Assembly (NCBI GenBank): GCA_020637775.1
Contig: JACKJV010000004.1
Span: 124,001-188,000 of the forward strand
DNA from: Brucellaceae bacterium
Lineage (GTDB): Bacteria; Pseudomonadota; Alphaproteobacteria; Rhizobiales; Rhizobiaceae
Length of the DNA: 64,000 bases
Direction of reading: 5' to 3'
Below the pieces are notes generated by a model. That model made no database searches and had not been told where the DNA came from. It worked only from the letters and a program-made list of their open reading frames with translations. The position numbers were made by a program, and so were the translations under genes. Shown here piece after piece: positions 51,415-59,996 of the stretch (position 1 is the first letter of the stretch; each line of letters opens with the position of its first letter).

Positions 51415-51702
51415 ATGAGCAAGAACGAAACCCCGCTTTGGGAAGTCTTCATCCGGCCGCGCAACGGCCTGTCTCACAAGCATTGCGGTTCGCTGCATGC
51501 CGCGGACGCCGAACTTGCGCTCCAGGCGGCGCGCGATGTCTACACCCGGCGCGGCGAGGGCACCTCGATCTGGGTCGTGCCGTCCAGCGCGATCACCGCC
51601 TCCGACCCGGCGCAGAAGGAGGAGAATTTCGAGCCGACGGCATCGAAAATCTATCGCCACCCGACCTTCTACGAGATTCCCGAAGACGTGGGCCACATGT
51701 GA
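51415..51702 (+). CDS. paaB: Phenylacetyl-CoA epoxidase subunit PaaB
   Basis: This is the small structural subunit (95 residues) that bridges PaaAC heterodimers. It shows the PaaB blocks LWEVFIRPRNGLSHKHCGSL and ALQAARDVYTRRGEG. The ATG at 51415 has GGAGG about 8 nt upstream. It lies 17 bp after paaA and 38 bp before paaC. Confidence 0.95.
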   Translation: MSKNETPLWEVFIRPRNGLSHKHCGSLHAADAELALQAARDVYTRRGEGTSIWVVPSSAITASDPAQKEENFEPTASKIYRHPTFYEIPEDVGHM

Positions 51703-51740
51703 CCGGCACGACCGTCACGGTCCAGCGGAGGAAAACAGAC

Positions 51741-52502
51741 ATGACAGAGAAGAACGATGCCCGGCTGACGCTGGTGCTGCGTCTGGCCGACGATCACCTG
51801 ATCCTGGGCCACCGCGTTTCGGAATGGTGCGGCCATGCGCCGATGCTGGAGGAGGATCTTGCCATGCCGAACATGGCGCTCGATCTCATCGGCCAGGCGC
51901 GCTCGCTCTATCAGTATGCGGCGGAACTGGAAGGCCATGGCCGCAGCGAAGACGATCTGGCCTATACGCGACTTGAACGTGACTATTCCAACTGCCTGAT
52001 GGTGGAGCGCCCGAACGGCGATTTTGCCCACACGATGCTGCGCCAGCTCTATTTCGCCGCCTTCATGGAGGCCTACTGGACCCAGTGCCTGACCTCCAGC
52101 GACGAAACCATCCGCGCCATTGCCGCAAAGGCGATCAAGGAAGTGGCCTACCACATCCGCCATGCCGGCGAATGGGTGATCCGCCTTGGCGACGGCACGG
52201 AGGAAAGCGCCAGGCGCATGGCGGCTGCCGTGGACGCCCTGCATCGCTACACGGGCGAGCTGTTCCAGTCCGATGCGGTGACGCAAGAGATGGCCGAGGC
52301 CGGCGTGGCGCCGGACCCGTCTTCGCTGCGGACCGCTTTCGAACAGACGATCGGTCCGATCTTCGCGGCCGCGGGCCTGGCCCTGCCGGAGAGCGACGAA
52401 GGCCCGCGTGGCGGGCGCGCCGGCCTGCATGGCGAGGAAATGGGCCATCTGCTGGCGGAACTGCAATACATGCAGCGCACCTATCCGGGCGCAGCATGGT
52501 GA
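51741..52502 (+). CDS. paaC: Phenylacetyl-CoA epoxidase subunit PaaC
   Basis: This is the non-catalytic partner (253 residues) of PaaA, a four-helix-bundle protein that has lost most iron ligands but is required for activity. Blocks include DDHLILGHRVSEWCGHAPMLEEDLAMPN (its short elements LGHRVSEWCGHAP are diagnostic) and VAYHIRHAGEWVIRLGDGT. GGAGGAAA precedes the ATG at 51741. The 3' end overlaps paaD by 7 bp. Confidence 0.95.
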   Translation: MTEKNDARLTLVLRLADDHLILGHRVSEWCGHAPMLEEDLAMPNMALDLIGQARSLYQYAAELEGHGRSEDDLAYTRLERDYSNCLMVERPNGDFAHTMLRQLYFAAFMEAYWTQCLTSSDETIRAIAAKAIKEVAYHIRHAGEWVIRLGDGTEESARRMAAAVDALHRYTGELFQSDAVTQEMAEAGVAPDPSSLRTAFEQTIGPIFAAAGLALPESDEGPRGGRAGLHGEEMGHLLAELQYMQRTYPGAAW

Positions 52503-52996
52503 CCACGGCGCACAGCGGGGAGGCTGCGCGCGCCTGGGCGGCAGCGGCTTCGGTTCCGGACCCGGAAGTGCCCTGCGTGACGGTCGCCGATCTCGGTATC
52601 CTGCGATCCGTCGAACTTGACAGTGACGGGATTGCCGTGGCGAAGGTCACGCCGACCTATTCCGGCTGTCCGGCGACGCTTGCCATCGAGATGGCGGTGG
52701 AAGCGGCCTTGCGCGATGCCGGCTTCGATGTCCGCATCGAGCGCGTGCTGCATCCGGCCTGGACCACCGACTGGATCAGCGACGAGGGGCGAGAGAAGCT
52801 GCGGGCCTATGGCATCGCGCCGCCCAAGAAAGCGTCCAACTCGATCCGTGCGCTGTTTGGCGAGGAAGAGGTGGCATGTCCGAAATGCGGATCCACCGAC
52901 ACCGAAAGGCTCTCGGAATTCGGTTCGACGCCCTGCAAGGCGCATTGGCGCTGCCGGGCCTGCCGCGAACCGTTCGACTATTTCAAATGCCTGTGA
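52496..52996 (+). CDS. paaD: Phenylacetyl-CoA epoxidase maturation protein PaaD
   Basis: This is a MIP18/SufT-type protein of 166 residues, probably needed to assemble the iron site of the epoxidase. The N-terminal DUF59 block is PDPEVPCVTVADLGILRSV. The C terminus carries a zinc-ribbon-like CPKCGST ... CKAHWRCRAC arrangement that is typical of PaaD. The ATG at 52496 lies inside paaC, which suggests translational coupling. paaE follows 10 bp later. Confidence 0.93.
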   Translation: MVTTAHSGEAARAWAAAASVPDPEVPCVTVADLGILRSVELDSDGIAVAKVTPTYSGCPATLAIEMAVEAALRDAGFDVRIERVLHPAWTTDWISDEGREKLRAYGIAPPKKASNSIRALFGEEEVACPKCGSTDTERLSEFGSTPCKAHWRCRACREPFDYFKCL

Positions 52997-53006
52997 GGAG
53001 GCGAGC

Positions 53007-54083
53007 ATGTCCCGTTTTCACGATCTGACCGTCGCGCGCATCGACCGGGATACCCCTGATGCCGTTTCCATCGCCTTCGACATTCCCGCCGACCTGAAAG
53101 AGCGTTTCGGCTTCAAGCCGGGGCAATACCTGACGCTGTCAGCCGACATCGACGGCGAGGAATTGCGCCGGTCCTATTCGATCTGCTCAGGGCCGGACGA
53201 GGCGCAATTGCGCGTCGGCATTCGCCGTGTCGAGGACGGACGCTTTTCCAGCTTCGTGACCGAAAAGCTTTCGGCCGGTGATGTCATCCGCGTGATGGAG
53301 CCGGAAGGCCGGTTCACGCCGGAAATCGGTGGCGACCACGACTATCTGCTGGTGGCGGCCGGTTCCGGCATCACGCCCATGCTGTCCATCGCCAAGGCGG
53401 TGCTCGGCCATGAGCCGGGAAGCCGGGTCACACTGGTCTACGGCAATCGCGAGACAGGATCGATCATGTTCCTGGAAGAGGTGGAAGACCTCAAGGACCG
53501 CTACATGGGCCGGTTCTCGCTGATCCATGTCCTGTCGCGCGAAAGCCAGGATGTGGAGGCGCTCAACGGGCGCATCGACGGTGAGCGCATCCGCCTGTTC
53601 GCTTCGCGCGGCATGATCGATCCGGCCGGCCATGACCTCGCTTTCCTGTGTGGGCCCGGCGCCATGATCGACGCTGTGGCTGAAACGCTGAAGAACCTCG
53701 GCATGCCGGAAGGGCGCATCCGCTTCGAGCGGTTCACGCTTGACGGCGAGACGCCGAAAGCGCGGCCAGCCTCTGCTGCCGCACGCGAAGCAGCGGAAAA
53801 GGGCGTTGCGGTCGAGGTTGTTCATGATGGCGTGCGCAAGCGCTTCGCGATCACCGATCCGGAGCAGAGCGTGCTGGATGCGGCACACAAGGCGGGCCAC
53901 GAATTGCCCTGGTCGTGCGCCAACGGGATGTGCTGCACCTGCCGCTGCAAGGTGGTGGAAGGCTCGTCCGAAATGGCCATGAACTTTTCGCTGGAGCCCT
54001 GGGAAGTCGAGGCTGGCTATACGCTGGCATGCCAGACGCGGGCGACGTCCGACAAGCTGGTGCTGGATTTCGACGCGGTCTGA
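53007..54083 (+). CDS. paaE: Phenylacetyl-CoA epoxidase reductase subunit PaaE
   Basis: This NADPH-dependent flavin iron-sulfur reductase (358 residues) delivers electrons to PaaA. FAD binding is marked by RRSYSICSGP (about 53-62) and nucleotide binding by AAGSGITPMLSI (about 112-123). The C-terminal plant-type [2Fe-2S] domain has CANGMCCTCRCKVVEG, with the last cysteine in LACQTRA. A GAGGAGG ribosome-binding site supports the start. It is the last gene before a terminator. Confidence 0.95.
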   Translation: MSRFHDLTVARIDRDTPDAVSIAFDIPADLKERFGFKPGQYLTLSADIDGEELRRSYSICSGPDEAQLRVGIRRVEDGRFSSFVTEKLSAGDVIRVMEPEGRFTPEIGGDHDYLLVAAGSGITPMLSIAKAVLGHEPGSRVTLVYGNRETGSIMFLEEVEDLKDRYMGRFSLIHVLSRESQDVEALNGRIDGERIRLFASRGMIDPAGHDLAFLCGPGAMIDAVAETLKNLGMPEGRIRFERFTLDGETPKARPASAAAREAAEKGVAVEVVHDGVRKRFAITDPEQSVLDAAHKAGHELPWSCANGMCCTCRCKVVEGSSEMAMNFSLEPWEVEAGYTLACQTRATSDKLVLDFDAV

Positions 54084-54109
54084 TCCGCATCCCCGCTCAC
54101 CGAAACATG

Positions 54110-54146
54110 CGCCCGCCATTGAAATGATGGCGGGCGTATTGGTTTT
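54110..54146 (+). terminator. Terminator of the paaABCDE operon
   Basis: CGCCCGCCAT (54110-54119) pairs perfectly with ATGGCGGGCG (54127-54136) around a 7-nt loop, and a T-rich tail (54137-54146) follows. The downstream paa genes (paaG, paaF, paaH, paaJ) found in other bacteria are therefore not part of this transcript. Confidence 0.85.
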
Positions 54147-54200
54147 GCGCCGCAAACCGCTGATCGGCTTTGGGCCGCAGGGCGGTCATGCTAGGCGGGT

Positions 54201-55184
54201 ATGGCGAATACGTGTCCCACCGTCCTGACCGGTTTTCAGCCCATGCTTTCCATCCTGTCGATTACCGGGCCGATCTACCTCGCCATCCTGGCGGGTTTCC
54301 TCTCTGTGCGGGCCGGTCTGTTCAAGGCCTCCGACATGCGACTGCTTGGCGGGTTCGTGCTCTACGTGGCACTGCCGGCCCTTCTGTTCTCGGCCCTTTC
54401 CACCAAACCTTTCGGCGAGATCATCCGGCCCGGCTACATGGTCGCCTATCTGCTCGGCTCACTCATCATGGTGACGCTGGGCTATACCTATTCCCGGCTC
54501 GTGCGGGGGCAGGGCGCGGCCAGGGCCGGAATCAGCGCCATGGGCATGAGTTGCCCCAATTCCGGCTTCGTCGGCTATCCGCTCGGCATGCTGATCTATC
54601 CGGATTTTGCCGGCGTGGTGCTGGCGCTGAACATGCTGGTGGAAAACGCGGTCATCATCCCGCTTCTTCTGGCCTTGGCGAGCCAGCAAAAGGGTGCAAG
54701 CCCGGTAACGGCGTTCCTGATGGCGGCCGGGCGCCTCGTCCGCAACCCGCTGGTCATCGCCCTGGCTCTGGGGCTTGCCGCTTCGCTCCTGCCCTTCGAA
54801 CTGCCTTCCGTGCTGACCCGTACCGTCGGCCTTTTCGCGGGGGCGGCCGCGCCGGTTTCGCTGTTCGTCATCGGCGGGACGCTCGCCGGCCTTTCGGTGG
54901 GCGGGCTCTGGAAGGACGCGGTGCCGGTCATCGCAGGCAAGCTGCTTGTTCACCCACTGGCCATCCTGGCCGGTGCATCGCTGGTGCTGGCCAGCGGTCT
55001 GCTGCCGCTGGACGAACTGGGGGTGAAGGCGCTCATTATCACGGGCGCGCTGCCAATTTTCGGGATCTACACGATTCTCGCGCAGGCGAACGGGCAGGAA
55101 GACCTCTCGGCCGTGGCGCTGACGGGCACCACGGTTTTCTCCTTCGCCACGCTGTCGGCCCTGCTCTGGTATCTGGGCTTCTGA
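54201..55184 (+). CDS. AEC family transporter (auxin efflux carrier type)
   Basis: This is an inner-membrane protein of 327 residues with about ten hydrophobic helices in two inverted halves. The helix-break motif MGMSCPNSGFVGYPLGM is typical of bacterial AEC proteins such as malonate transporter MdcF. The start at 54201 is uncertain, and the ATG at 54243 (MLSILSITGP) would give a more usual N terminus. The substrate is unknown. The gene is convergent with the ThDP enzyme gene without a gap. Confidence 0.85.
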   Translation: MANTCPTVLTGFQPMLSILSITGPIYLAILAGFLSVRAGLFKASDMRLLGGFVLYVALPALLFSALSTKPFGEIIRPGYMVAYLLGSLIMVTLGYTYSRLVRGQGAARAGISAMGMSCPNSGFVGYPLGMLIYPDFAGVVLALNMLVENAVIIPLLLALASQQKGASPVTAFLMAAGRLVRNPLVIALALGLAASLLPFELPSVLTRTVGLFAGAAAPVSLFVIGGTLAGLSVGGLWKDAVPVIAGKLLVHPLAILAGASLVLASGLLPLDELGVKALIITGALPIFGIYTILAQANGQEDLSAVALTGTTVFSFATLSALLWYLGF

Positions 55185-56837
55185 CTATTTTCCTGCCCGG
55201 ATGTCGCTGAGGGTTCGCGATACCGTCAGGGCTTCCGGGTCCAGCCGGATCTCGATGATGGCCGGCTTCCCGGCCGCGCGGGCGCGCTCGAAAGCCGGTG
55301 CAAAGTCCTCCGTGGTTTCCACCGTTTCGCCATGGCCGCCATAGGCGCGCGCGAGGGCGGCAAAATCCGGATTGACCATGTCGGTTCCCGACACACGGCC
55401 CGGATATTCGCGCTCCTGGTGCATGCGGATGGTGCCGTATATGCCGTTGTTGACGACGAGAACGATGATGTTGGCACCATGCTGCATGGCCGTGCCAAAT
55501 TCCTGCCCCGTCATCTGGAAACATCCGTCGCCGGCAAAGGCAATCACCTCGCGTTCGGGAAACAGCAGCTTGGCGGCCACGGCACCGGGCACGCCATAGC
55601 CCATGGAACCCGAAGTCGGTGCGCCCTGCGTTGCAAAACGGCGGAAGCGGTGGAAGCGGTGCAGCCATGTGGCGTAGTTGCCGGCGCCATTCGTGAGGAT
55701 CGCGTCTGGCGGAAGAACCTCTTCCAGATGGGCCATGAGCGGACCCATGGCGACATCGCCAGGGCCTGTTTGCGGCGGTGTGGACCAGGCGCGGTAATCG
55801 GCATGGGCCTTCGGTGTCTCGTCGGCCCAGACCGGCGGCGCGGCGGGCGGTGTCAGCGCTGCGAAGGCTTCCGCAAAGGCCGCCGGGCTGGAATGGATGG
55901 CGAGCGAGGGACGATAGACGCGGCCCAGTTCCTCGGCGCTGGCATGCACATGGATGAGCGTCTGGTCCGGATAGGGGCTCTTGAGAAGCGTGTAATCCTG
56001 GCTCGGCATTTCCGACATGCGGCCGCCAACAAGCAGGACGAGGTCCGCTTCCTTGGTTCGCGCCGCCAGGGACGGATTGATCGATATGCCGACATCGCCG
56101 GCATAGCAGGGATGAAGGTGGTCGAAGAGCATCTGGCGGCGGAAGGACACGCCGACGGGCAGGGCCCATTTCTCGGCGGCCGACTGGAAGTGAGAGACAG
56201 CCTCACGCGTCCAGCCGGACCCGCCAAGGATCACGAAGGGACGCGAGGCACGCTCCAGATAGCCGCAAAGAGCATCCATGGCTGCAGGTGACGGTGCGGT
56301 TTCGACCGGCATGTAAGGCATCGGCTCGGGCGCATCCACGGCATCCGTCAGCATGTCTTCGGGAAGGACGAGTACGACCGGACCCGGGCGGCCCGATGTC
56401 GCCGTGGCATAGGCGCGGGTGACAAATTCGGGAATGCGTGCCGCATCGTCGATTTCGGCGACCCACTTGGCCATGTCGCCGAAAAAGCGCTTGTAATCGA
56501 CTTCCTGAAAAGCCTCGCGTTCGCGGATGCCGCGTGCGATCTGGCCGATGAACAGGATCATCGGCGTGGAATCCTGCGACGCGATGTGAACGCCTGCGGA
56601 GGCGTTGGTTGCGCCCGGACCGCGCGTGACGAAACAGATGCCCGGCTCGCCGGTAAGGCGGCCATGGCAATCGGCCATCATGGCCGCTCCGCCTTCCTGC
56701 CGGCAAACCACCGGTCGTATCGTGGAATCGTGAAGGGCATCGAGAACCGCCAGGAAGCTTTCGCCGGGAACGAGAAACGCATGGGAGGCACCATTGGCCT
56801 CAAGGCAATCCACGATGAGTTGTCCACCGGTCTTCAT
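55185..56837 (-). CDS. Thiamine-diphosphate-dependent enzyme, acetolactate-synthase-like
   Basis: This is a ThDP enzyme of 550 residues with the three-domain layout. The N-terminal catalytic glutamate lies in CRQEGGAAMMADCHGRLTG, and the conserved block FVTRGPGATNASAGVH follows. The C-terminal ThDP/Mg motif is GDGCFQMTGQE with NNGIYG. It resembles acetolactate synthase large subunits and related 2-oxoacid decarboxylases or 2-hydroxyacyl-CoA lyases, but has no regulatory-subunit partner. Its ATG overlaps the stop of the CoA-transferase gene upstream (ATGA), so the two functions are coupled. The substrate is unknown. Confidence 0.85.
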   Translation of the reverse strand: MKTGGQLIVDCLEANGASHAFLVPGESFLAVLDALHDSTIRPVVCRQEGGAAMMADCHGRLTGEPGICFVTRGPGATNASAGVHIASQDSTPMILFIGQIARGIREREAFQEVDYKRFFGDMAKWVAEIDDAARIPEFVTRAYATATSGRPGPVVLVLPEDMLTDAVDAPEPMPYMPVETAPSPAAMDALCGYLERASRPFVILGGSGWTREAVSHFQSAAEKWALPVGVSFRRQMLFDHLHPCYAGDVGISINPSLAARTKEADLVLLVGGRMSEMPSQDYTLLKSPYPDQTLIHVHASAEELGRVYRPSLAIHSSPAAFAEAFAALTPPAAPPVWADETPKAHADYRAWSTPPQTGPGDVAMGPLMAHLEEVLPPDAILTNGAGNYATWLHRFHRFRRFATQGAPTSGSMGYGVPGAVAAKLLFPEREVIAFAGDGCFQMTGQEFGTAMQHGANIIVLVVNNGIYGTIRMHQEREYPGRVSGTDMVNPDFAALARAYGGHGETVETTEDFAPAFERARAAGKPAIIEIRLDPEALTVSRTLSDIRAGK

Positions 56838-58009
56838 TCGCTGTCTTCTTTCAGTTCGCCAAGGACTTCTGCCGTATGTTCGCCGAGGCGGGGGGAGGGG
56901 CGCCGGTAATTGAGCGGCGAGGCGGGCAGCAGGATGGGCGCGCGCACCTGAGGGATTTCCGTGCCGGCCTGATCGGGAAGATCGAAACGCATCTTGCGGG
57001 CCCGGATCTGCGGGTCGTCGAACATCTCGGCGATATTGTTGATCGGTCCGGCGGGGACCGCATTGGCTTCGCAGGCGGCGAGCATGTCCGCCTTGGTCCA
57101 GCGCTTCATGTAACCGATGATGCCCTGGCGCAGGCGGTCACGGTCGGCAACCCGGTCGGGGTTTCGCTGGAATTGCGGGTCGCTTGCAAGGTCATCGGCG
57201 CCCAGCAGCTTGCAGAGGCGCTGGAACTGGCCGTCATTGCCGACCGCAATGATGACGTGGCCGTCGCTGACGGGAAAGACCTCGTAGGGCGCGATGTTCA
57301 TGTGGGCATTGCCCATCTGTTTCGGTGGTACCCCGGAAACGAGATAGTTGAGGTTCTGGTTTCCCAATATGCCTGCCTGGGTGTCGAAAAGCGCCATGTC
57401 GATCCATTGGCCTTCACCGGCTTTCTCTGCATGGCGCAAGGCTGCCTGGATGGCGATGACCGAATAGAGCCCGGTGAAGATATCAGAAATGGCGACACCG
57501 GCCTTTTGCGGTTCACGGCCCGGTTCGCCGGTAATCGACATCATGCCGGCCATGGCCTGAATGATGAAATCGTAGCCGGCGCGTGGCGCATAGGGGCCGG
57601 TCTGGCCGAACCCGGTGATGGAGCAATAGACGAGGCGCGGATTGAGGGCCTTCACGCTTTCATAGTCGAGGCCGTATTTCCTCAGGCCGCCGACCTTGAA
57701 GTTCTCGATGACGACATCGGCCCCGGCAATAAGCTTGCGAACCGTTTCGGCACCGTCGGGCGTGGCGATGTCGATGGCAACGGAGCGCTTGCCGCGGTTG
57801 GCCGAATGGTAATAGGCCGCCGACAGGTTTTCGCCATCAGCGCCGGTAACGAATGGCGGCCCCCAATGGCGGGTGTCGTCGCCGTCGCCGGGCTTTTCGA
57901 TCTTGATGACATCGGCGCCAAGGTCTGCCAGCAGTTGACCCGCCCATGGACCGGCGAGAATGCGCGCCAGCTCGATGACGCGGATTCCTTTCAGGGGTGC
58001 ATCAGCCAT
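56834..58009 (-). CDS. CaiB/BaiF family class III CoA-transferase
   Basis: This is a class III CoA-transferase of 391 residues. The N-terminal block VIELARILAGPWAGQLLADLG and GDVIKIEKP-like GADVIKIEKPGDGD are diagnostic. The catalytic aspartate is Asp147 in AGYDFIIQAMAG. The start at 58009 overlaps the 3' end of the TerC gene by 8 bp, and the stop overlaps the ThDP enzyme gene. Paired with a ThDP enzyme, it may form an acyl-CoA that is then cleaved, a logic similar to formyl-CoA transferase with oxalyl-CoA decarboxylase. The actual substrate is not evident. Confidence 0.9.
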   Translation of the reverse strand: MADAPLKGIRVIELARILAGPWAGQLLADLGADVIKIEKPGDGDDTRHWGPPFVTGADGENLSAAYYHSANRGKRSVAIDIATPDGAETVRKLIAGADVVIENFKVGGLRKYGLDYESVKALNPRLVYCSITGFGQTGPYAPRAGYDFIIQAMAGMMSITGEPGREPQKAGVAISDIFTGLYSVIAIQAALRHAEKAGEGQWIDMALFDTQAGILGNQNLNYLVSGVPPKQMGNAHMNIAPYEVFPVSDGHVIIAVGNDGQFQRLCKLLGADDLASDPQFQRNPDRVADRDRLRQGIIGYMKRWTKADMLAACEANAVPAGPINNIAEMFDDPQIRARKMRFDLPDQAGTEIPQVRAPILLPASPLNYRRPSPRLGEHTAEVLGELKEDSE

Positions 58010-58820
58010 GGTTTGCGGCCGCCTTCTTGTGCGCAAGCAATTGTTCCTTCTCCGCCAGCAGCTTGCGCTGGTAGCGGCCCTGCACCACCTCCACCAGAAC
58101 CATCGTGACCAGGACAAAATAGAAGGTGGCCTTGGACATGGCCGTGACTTCGTAGCCGAAGAAATGCAGATGCGCGATATGGCCGCCCTCGCTCATCAGC
58201 ATGATACCGACCAGAAGCAGAACGAAAAGGCCGAGAACCTCGTACATCCGGTTTCGCTTGAGGAAATTGGCGACCGCGTCGGCCATCAGCACCATAAGTG
58301 CGCCCGAAACGATGATGGCGGCCGTCATGACGATGAAGTTCTTCGTCAGCGCAACGGCCGAGAGGACGGTGTCGAACGAGAATACAAGGTTCATGGCGAG
58401 GATCCAGAACAGCGCACTCGCAATTGATTTTCCAGCCTTCCTGTCCTGCTCCGCATCATGTTCCTCAAGGCTCATCATGTGAAGGATTTCCTTCATGGCG
58501 GTGTACATGAGGAAGACGCCGCCGGCGAGCACGATCAGCGCATGGCCGGAGACCGCGCCATCCACGAAGGGCGGGATGTTGACGGTGAAAAGCGGATCCT
58601 GGAATGCCTGGATTAGCTGAAGGACCACGAAGAGCAGAACGATGCGCAGTCCGATGGCAAGGATGATACCCCATTTGCGCACGAAGGCCTGTCGCTCGGG
58701 GGCCACCCGTTTTGCCTCGATGGAAATGTACAGCAGGTTGTCGAAACCGAGTACGGTTTCCAGTGCTGTGAGCACAAGGAAGGTGGTCAGATGCTCGATC
58801 GTGAAGAGGTCAGCAAACAT
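58002..58820 (-). CDS. TerC family integral membrane protein
   Basis: This is a membrane protein of 272 residues with about seven hydrophobic helices. The paired aspartate motifs ALETVLGFDNLLYI and LVFSFDTVLSAVAL are typical of the TerC/Alx family, now linked to manganese export. The ATG at 58820 was chosen from homologue length; a weak GGAACCGGAA lies upstream. It overlaps the CoA-transferase gene by 8 bp. A metal exporter in one operon with a Mg/Mn-requiring ThDP enzyme is curious but may be coincidence. Confidence 0.88.
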   Translation of the reverse strand: MFADLFTIEHLTTFLVLTALETVLGFDNLLYISIEAKRVAPERQAFVRKWGIILAIGLRIVLLFVVLQLIQAFQDPLFTVNIPPFVDGAVSGHALIVLAGGVFLMYTAMKEILHMMSLEEHDAEQDRKAGKSIASALFWILAMNLVFSFDTVLSAVALTKNFIVMTAAIIVSGALMVLMADAVANFLKRNRMYEVLGLFVLLLVGIMLMSEGGHIAHLHFFGYEVTAMSKATFYFVLVTMVLVEVVQGRYQRKLLAEKEQLLAHKKAAANHG

Positions 58821-58900
58821 TGTTCCGGTTCCGGCCGATGAATCGCGAGAGAGAGGACGATTGACTGGTAGCAGATGACGGCGTGAGGCTCCACCGGCTT

Positions 58901-59845
58901 TCAGCCTTGCCGCATGGCGGTTCTTCTGGCCCAGTCGATGAATCGTTGCGTGGTTTCTTCGCGGTTGATCTCGTTGAGGCTCTCGTGACGGGTCCCGGGC
59001 AGGATGGCGCATTCGACATGGGCAAAACCAAGACGCTGCAGTCGGTCGCGAAGATGCGTAACGGCCTTGCCGCCATCGGTGGCCGGATCCCTTTCGCCGC
59101 CGAGCAGATGAAAGGGCAGATCGCGCGGAATGGCTGCAAGGTTCCCGTCGTCTGCGCCGGCAAAAATGAAGCCGAAGAGGTCCTGCCACATGGCGACTGT
59201 CGCATCCCATCCGCACAGGGGGTCGGCAACGTATTTGTCCACTTCCGCCTCGTCGCGCGACAGCCAGTCGAATCCGGTGCGGGCCTGATCGAACTGCCGG
59301 TTCCAGGCCTGAAAGGTGAGCCTGGGCAGGATCCGCGAAGCAGCGTCCGAGCCGAGGCGGAACCGTTCCCAGGCGAGAATCGCGCGCGCGACCTGACCAA
59401 GCAGCCCGGCGGAAAAGTTCGAATTCCAGACGGCCGCGCCAGCGAGCCTGCCGGCATGCTTCGCGACATAGTTCAGCGTTATGAGGCCACCCATGGAGTG
59501 GCCGAAGGCGATGACGGGCAGGTCCGGGTGCTGTCCGGCGATCAGGTCATGGACCATGTCGACATCCGCAATCACCTTCTGGCTGCCGTCCTTCCAGGCG
59601 AACATGCGCTGCGGGGTATTGGGAACGCCGGTTGCGCCATGACCGCGGTGATCCTGCGCATAGACATGAAAGCCGGCGCGGGCGAGTGCATCGGCAAACC
59701 GCGCGTAGCGGGCGGCATGCTCGGCCAGCCCATGATTGATCTGTACGACGCCCACCGGGTCACCTTCCGCTTCCCGGTGGTAGAGGTTCAGGGTCGCGCC
59801 GGTGGGCGAGGCAAGTGTGCGGGCAGTGAACGGACGGGCTGTCAT
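58901..59845 (-). CDS. Alpha/beta hydrolase (monoacylglycerol lipase-like)
   Basis: This is a serine hydrolase of 314 residues. The nucleophile is Ser117 in AFGHSMGG, the oxyanion block is INHGLAEHAARY, and RGHGATG is the lysophospholipase/monoglyceride lipase mark. The catalytic Asp and His are probably in GGERDPATDGGKA and GTRHESLNE. The ATG at 59845 matches homologue start position; no strong ribosome-binding site is present, and an upstream start would run into ettA. The gene is divergent from ettA. Substrate is probably a glycerol or phospholipid ester. Confidence 0.83.
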   Translation of the reverse strand: MTARPFTARTLASPTGATLNLYHREAEGDPVGVVQINHGLAEHAARYARFADALARAGFHVYAQDHRGHGATGVPNTPQRMFAWKDGSQKVIADVDMVHDLIAGQHPDLPVIAFGHSMGGLITLNYVAKHAGRLAGAAVWNSNFSAGLLGQVARAILAWERFRLGSDAASRILPRLTFQAWNRQFDQARTGFDWLSRDEAEVDKYVADPLCGWDATVAMWQDLFGFIFAGADDGNLAAIPRDLPFHLLGGERDPATDGGKAVTHLRDRLQRLGFAHVECAILPGTRHESLNEINREETTQRFIDWARRTAMRQG

Positions 59846-59886
59846 GGCGAGAGAGTGCGCGGCGGACGTGACTGCGTCAAGCACGG

Positions 59887-59958
59887 TGTGACAGGCGCCC
59901 GGCGTCGATCGGGCGCGCCCCCATTGCTCCGAAAGCCCGTTTCGCCTATGTGACAGGC
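59887..59958. repeat. 10-bp direct repeat in the lipase/ettA divergent region
   Basis: TGTGACAGGC occurs at 59887-59896 and again at 59949-59958, 62 bp apart start to start. It lies in the only non-coding stretch between the divergent hydrolase and ettA genes. It could be a regulator site; no family is recognised. Confidence 0.3.
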
Positions 59959-59996
59959 AATCTTTCCCGTCAGTTTCCAAACGGAGCAGTGACGCC

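Noticed and set aside
55185..58009. Oxalate catabolism pair (formyl-CoA transferase with oxalyl-CoA decarboxylase)
   Set aside because: The CoA-transferase fits the broad family, but the ThDP enzyme resembles acetolactate synthase in its N-terminal blocks rather than oxalyl-CoA decarboxylase as I remember it. No formate dehydrogenase or oxalate transporter is adjacent.
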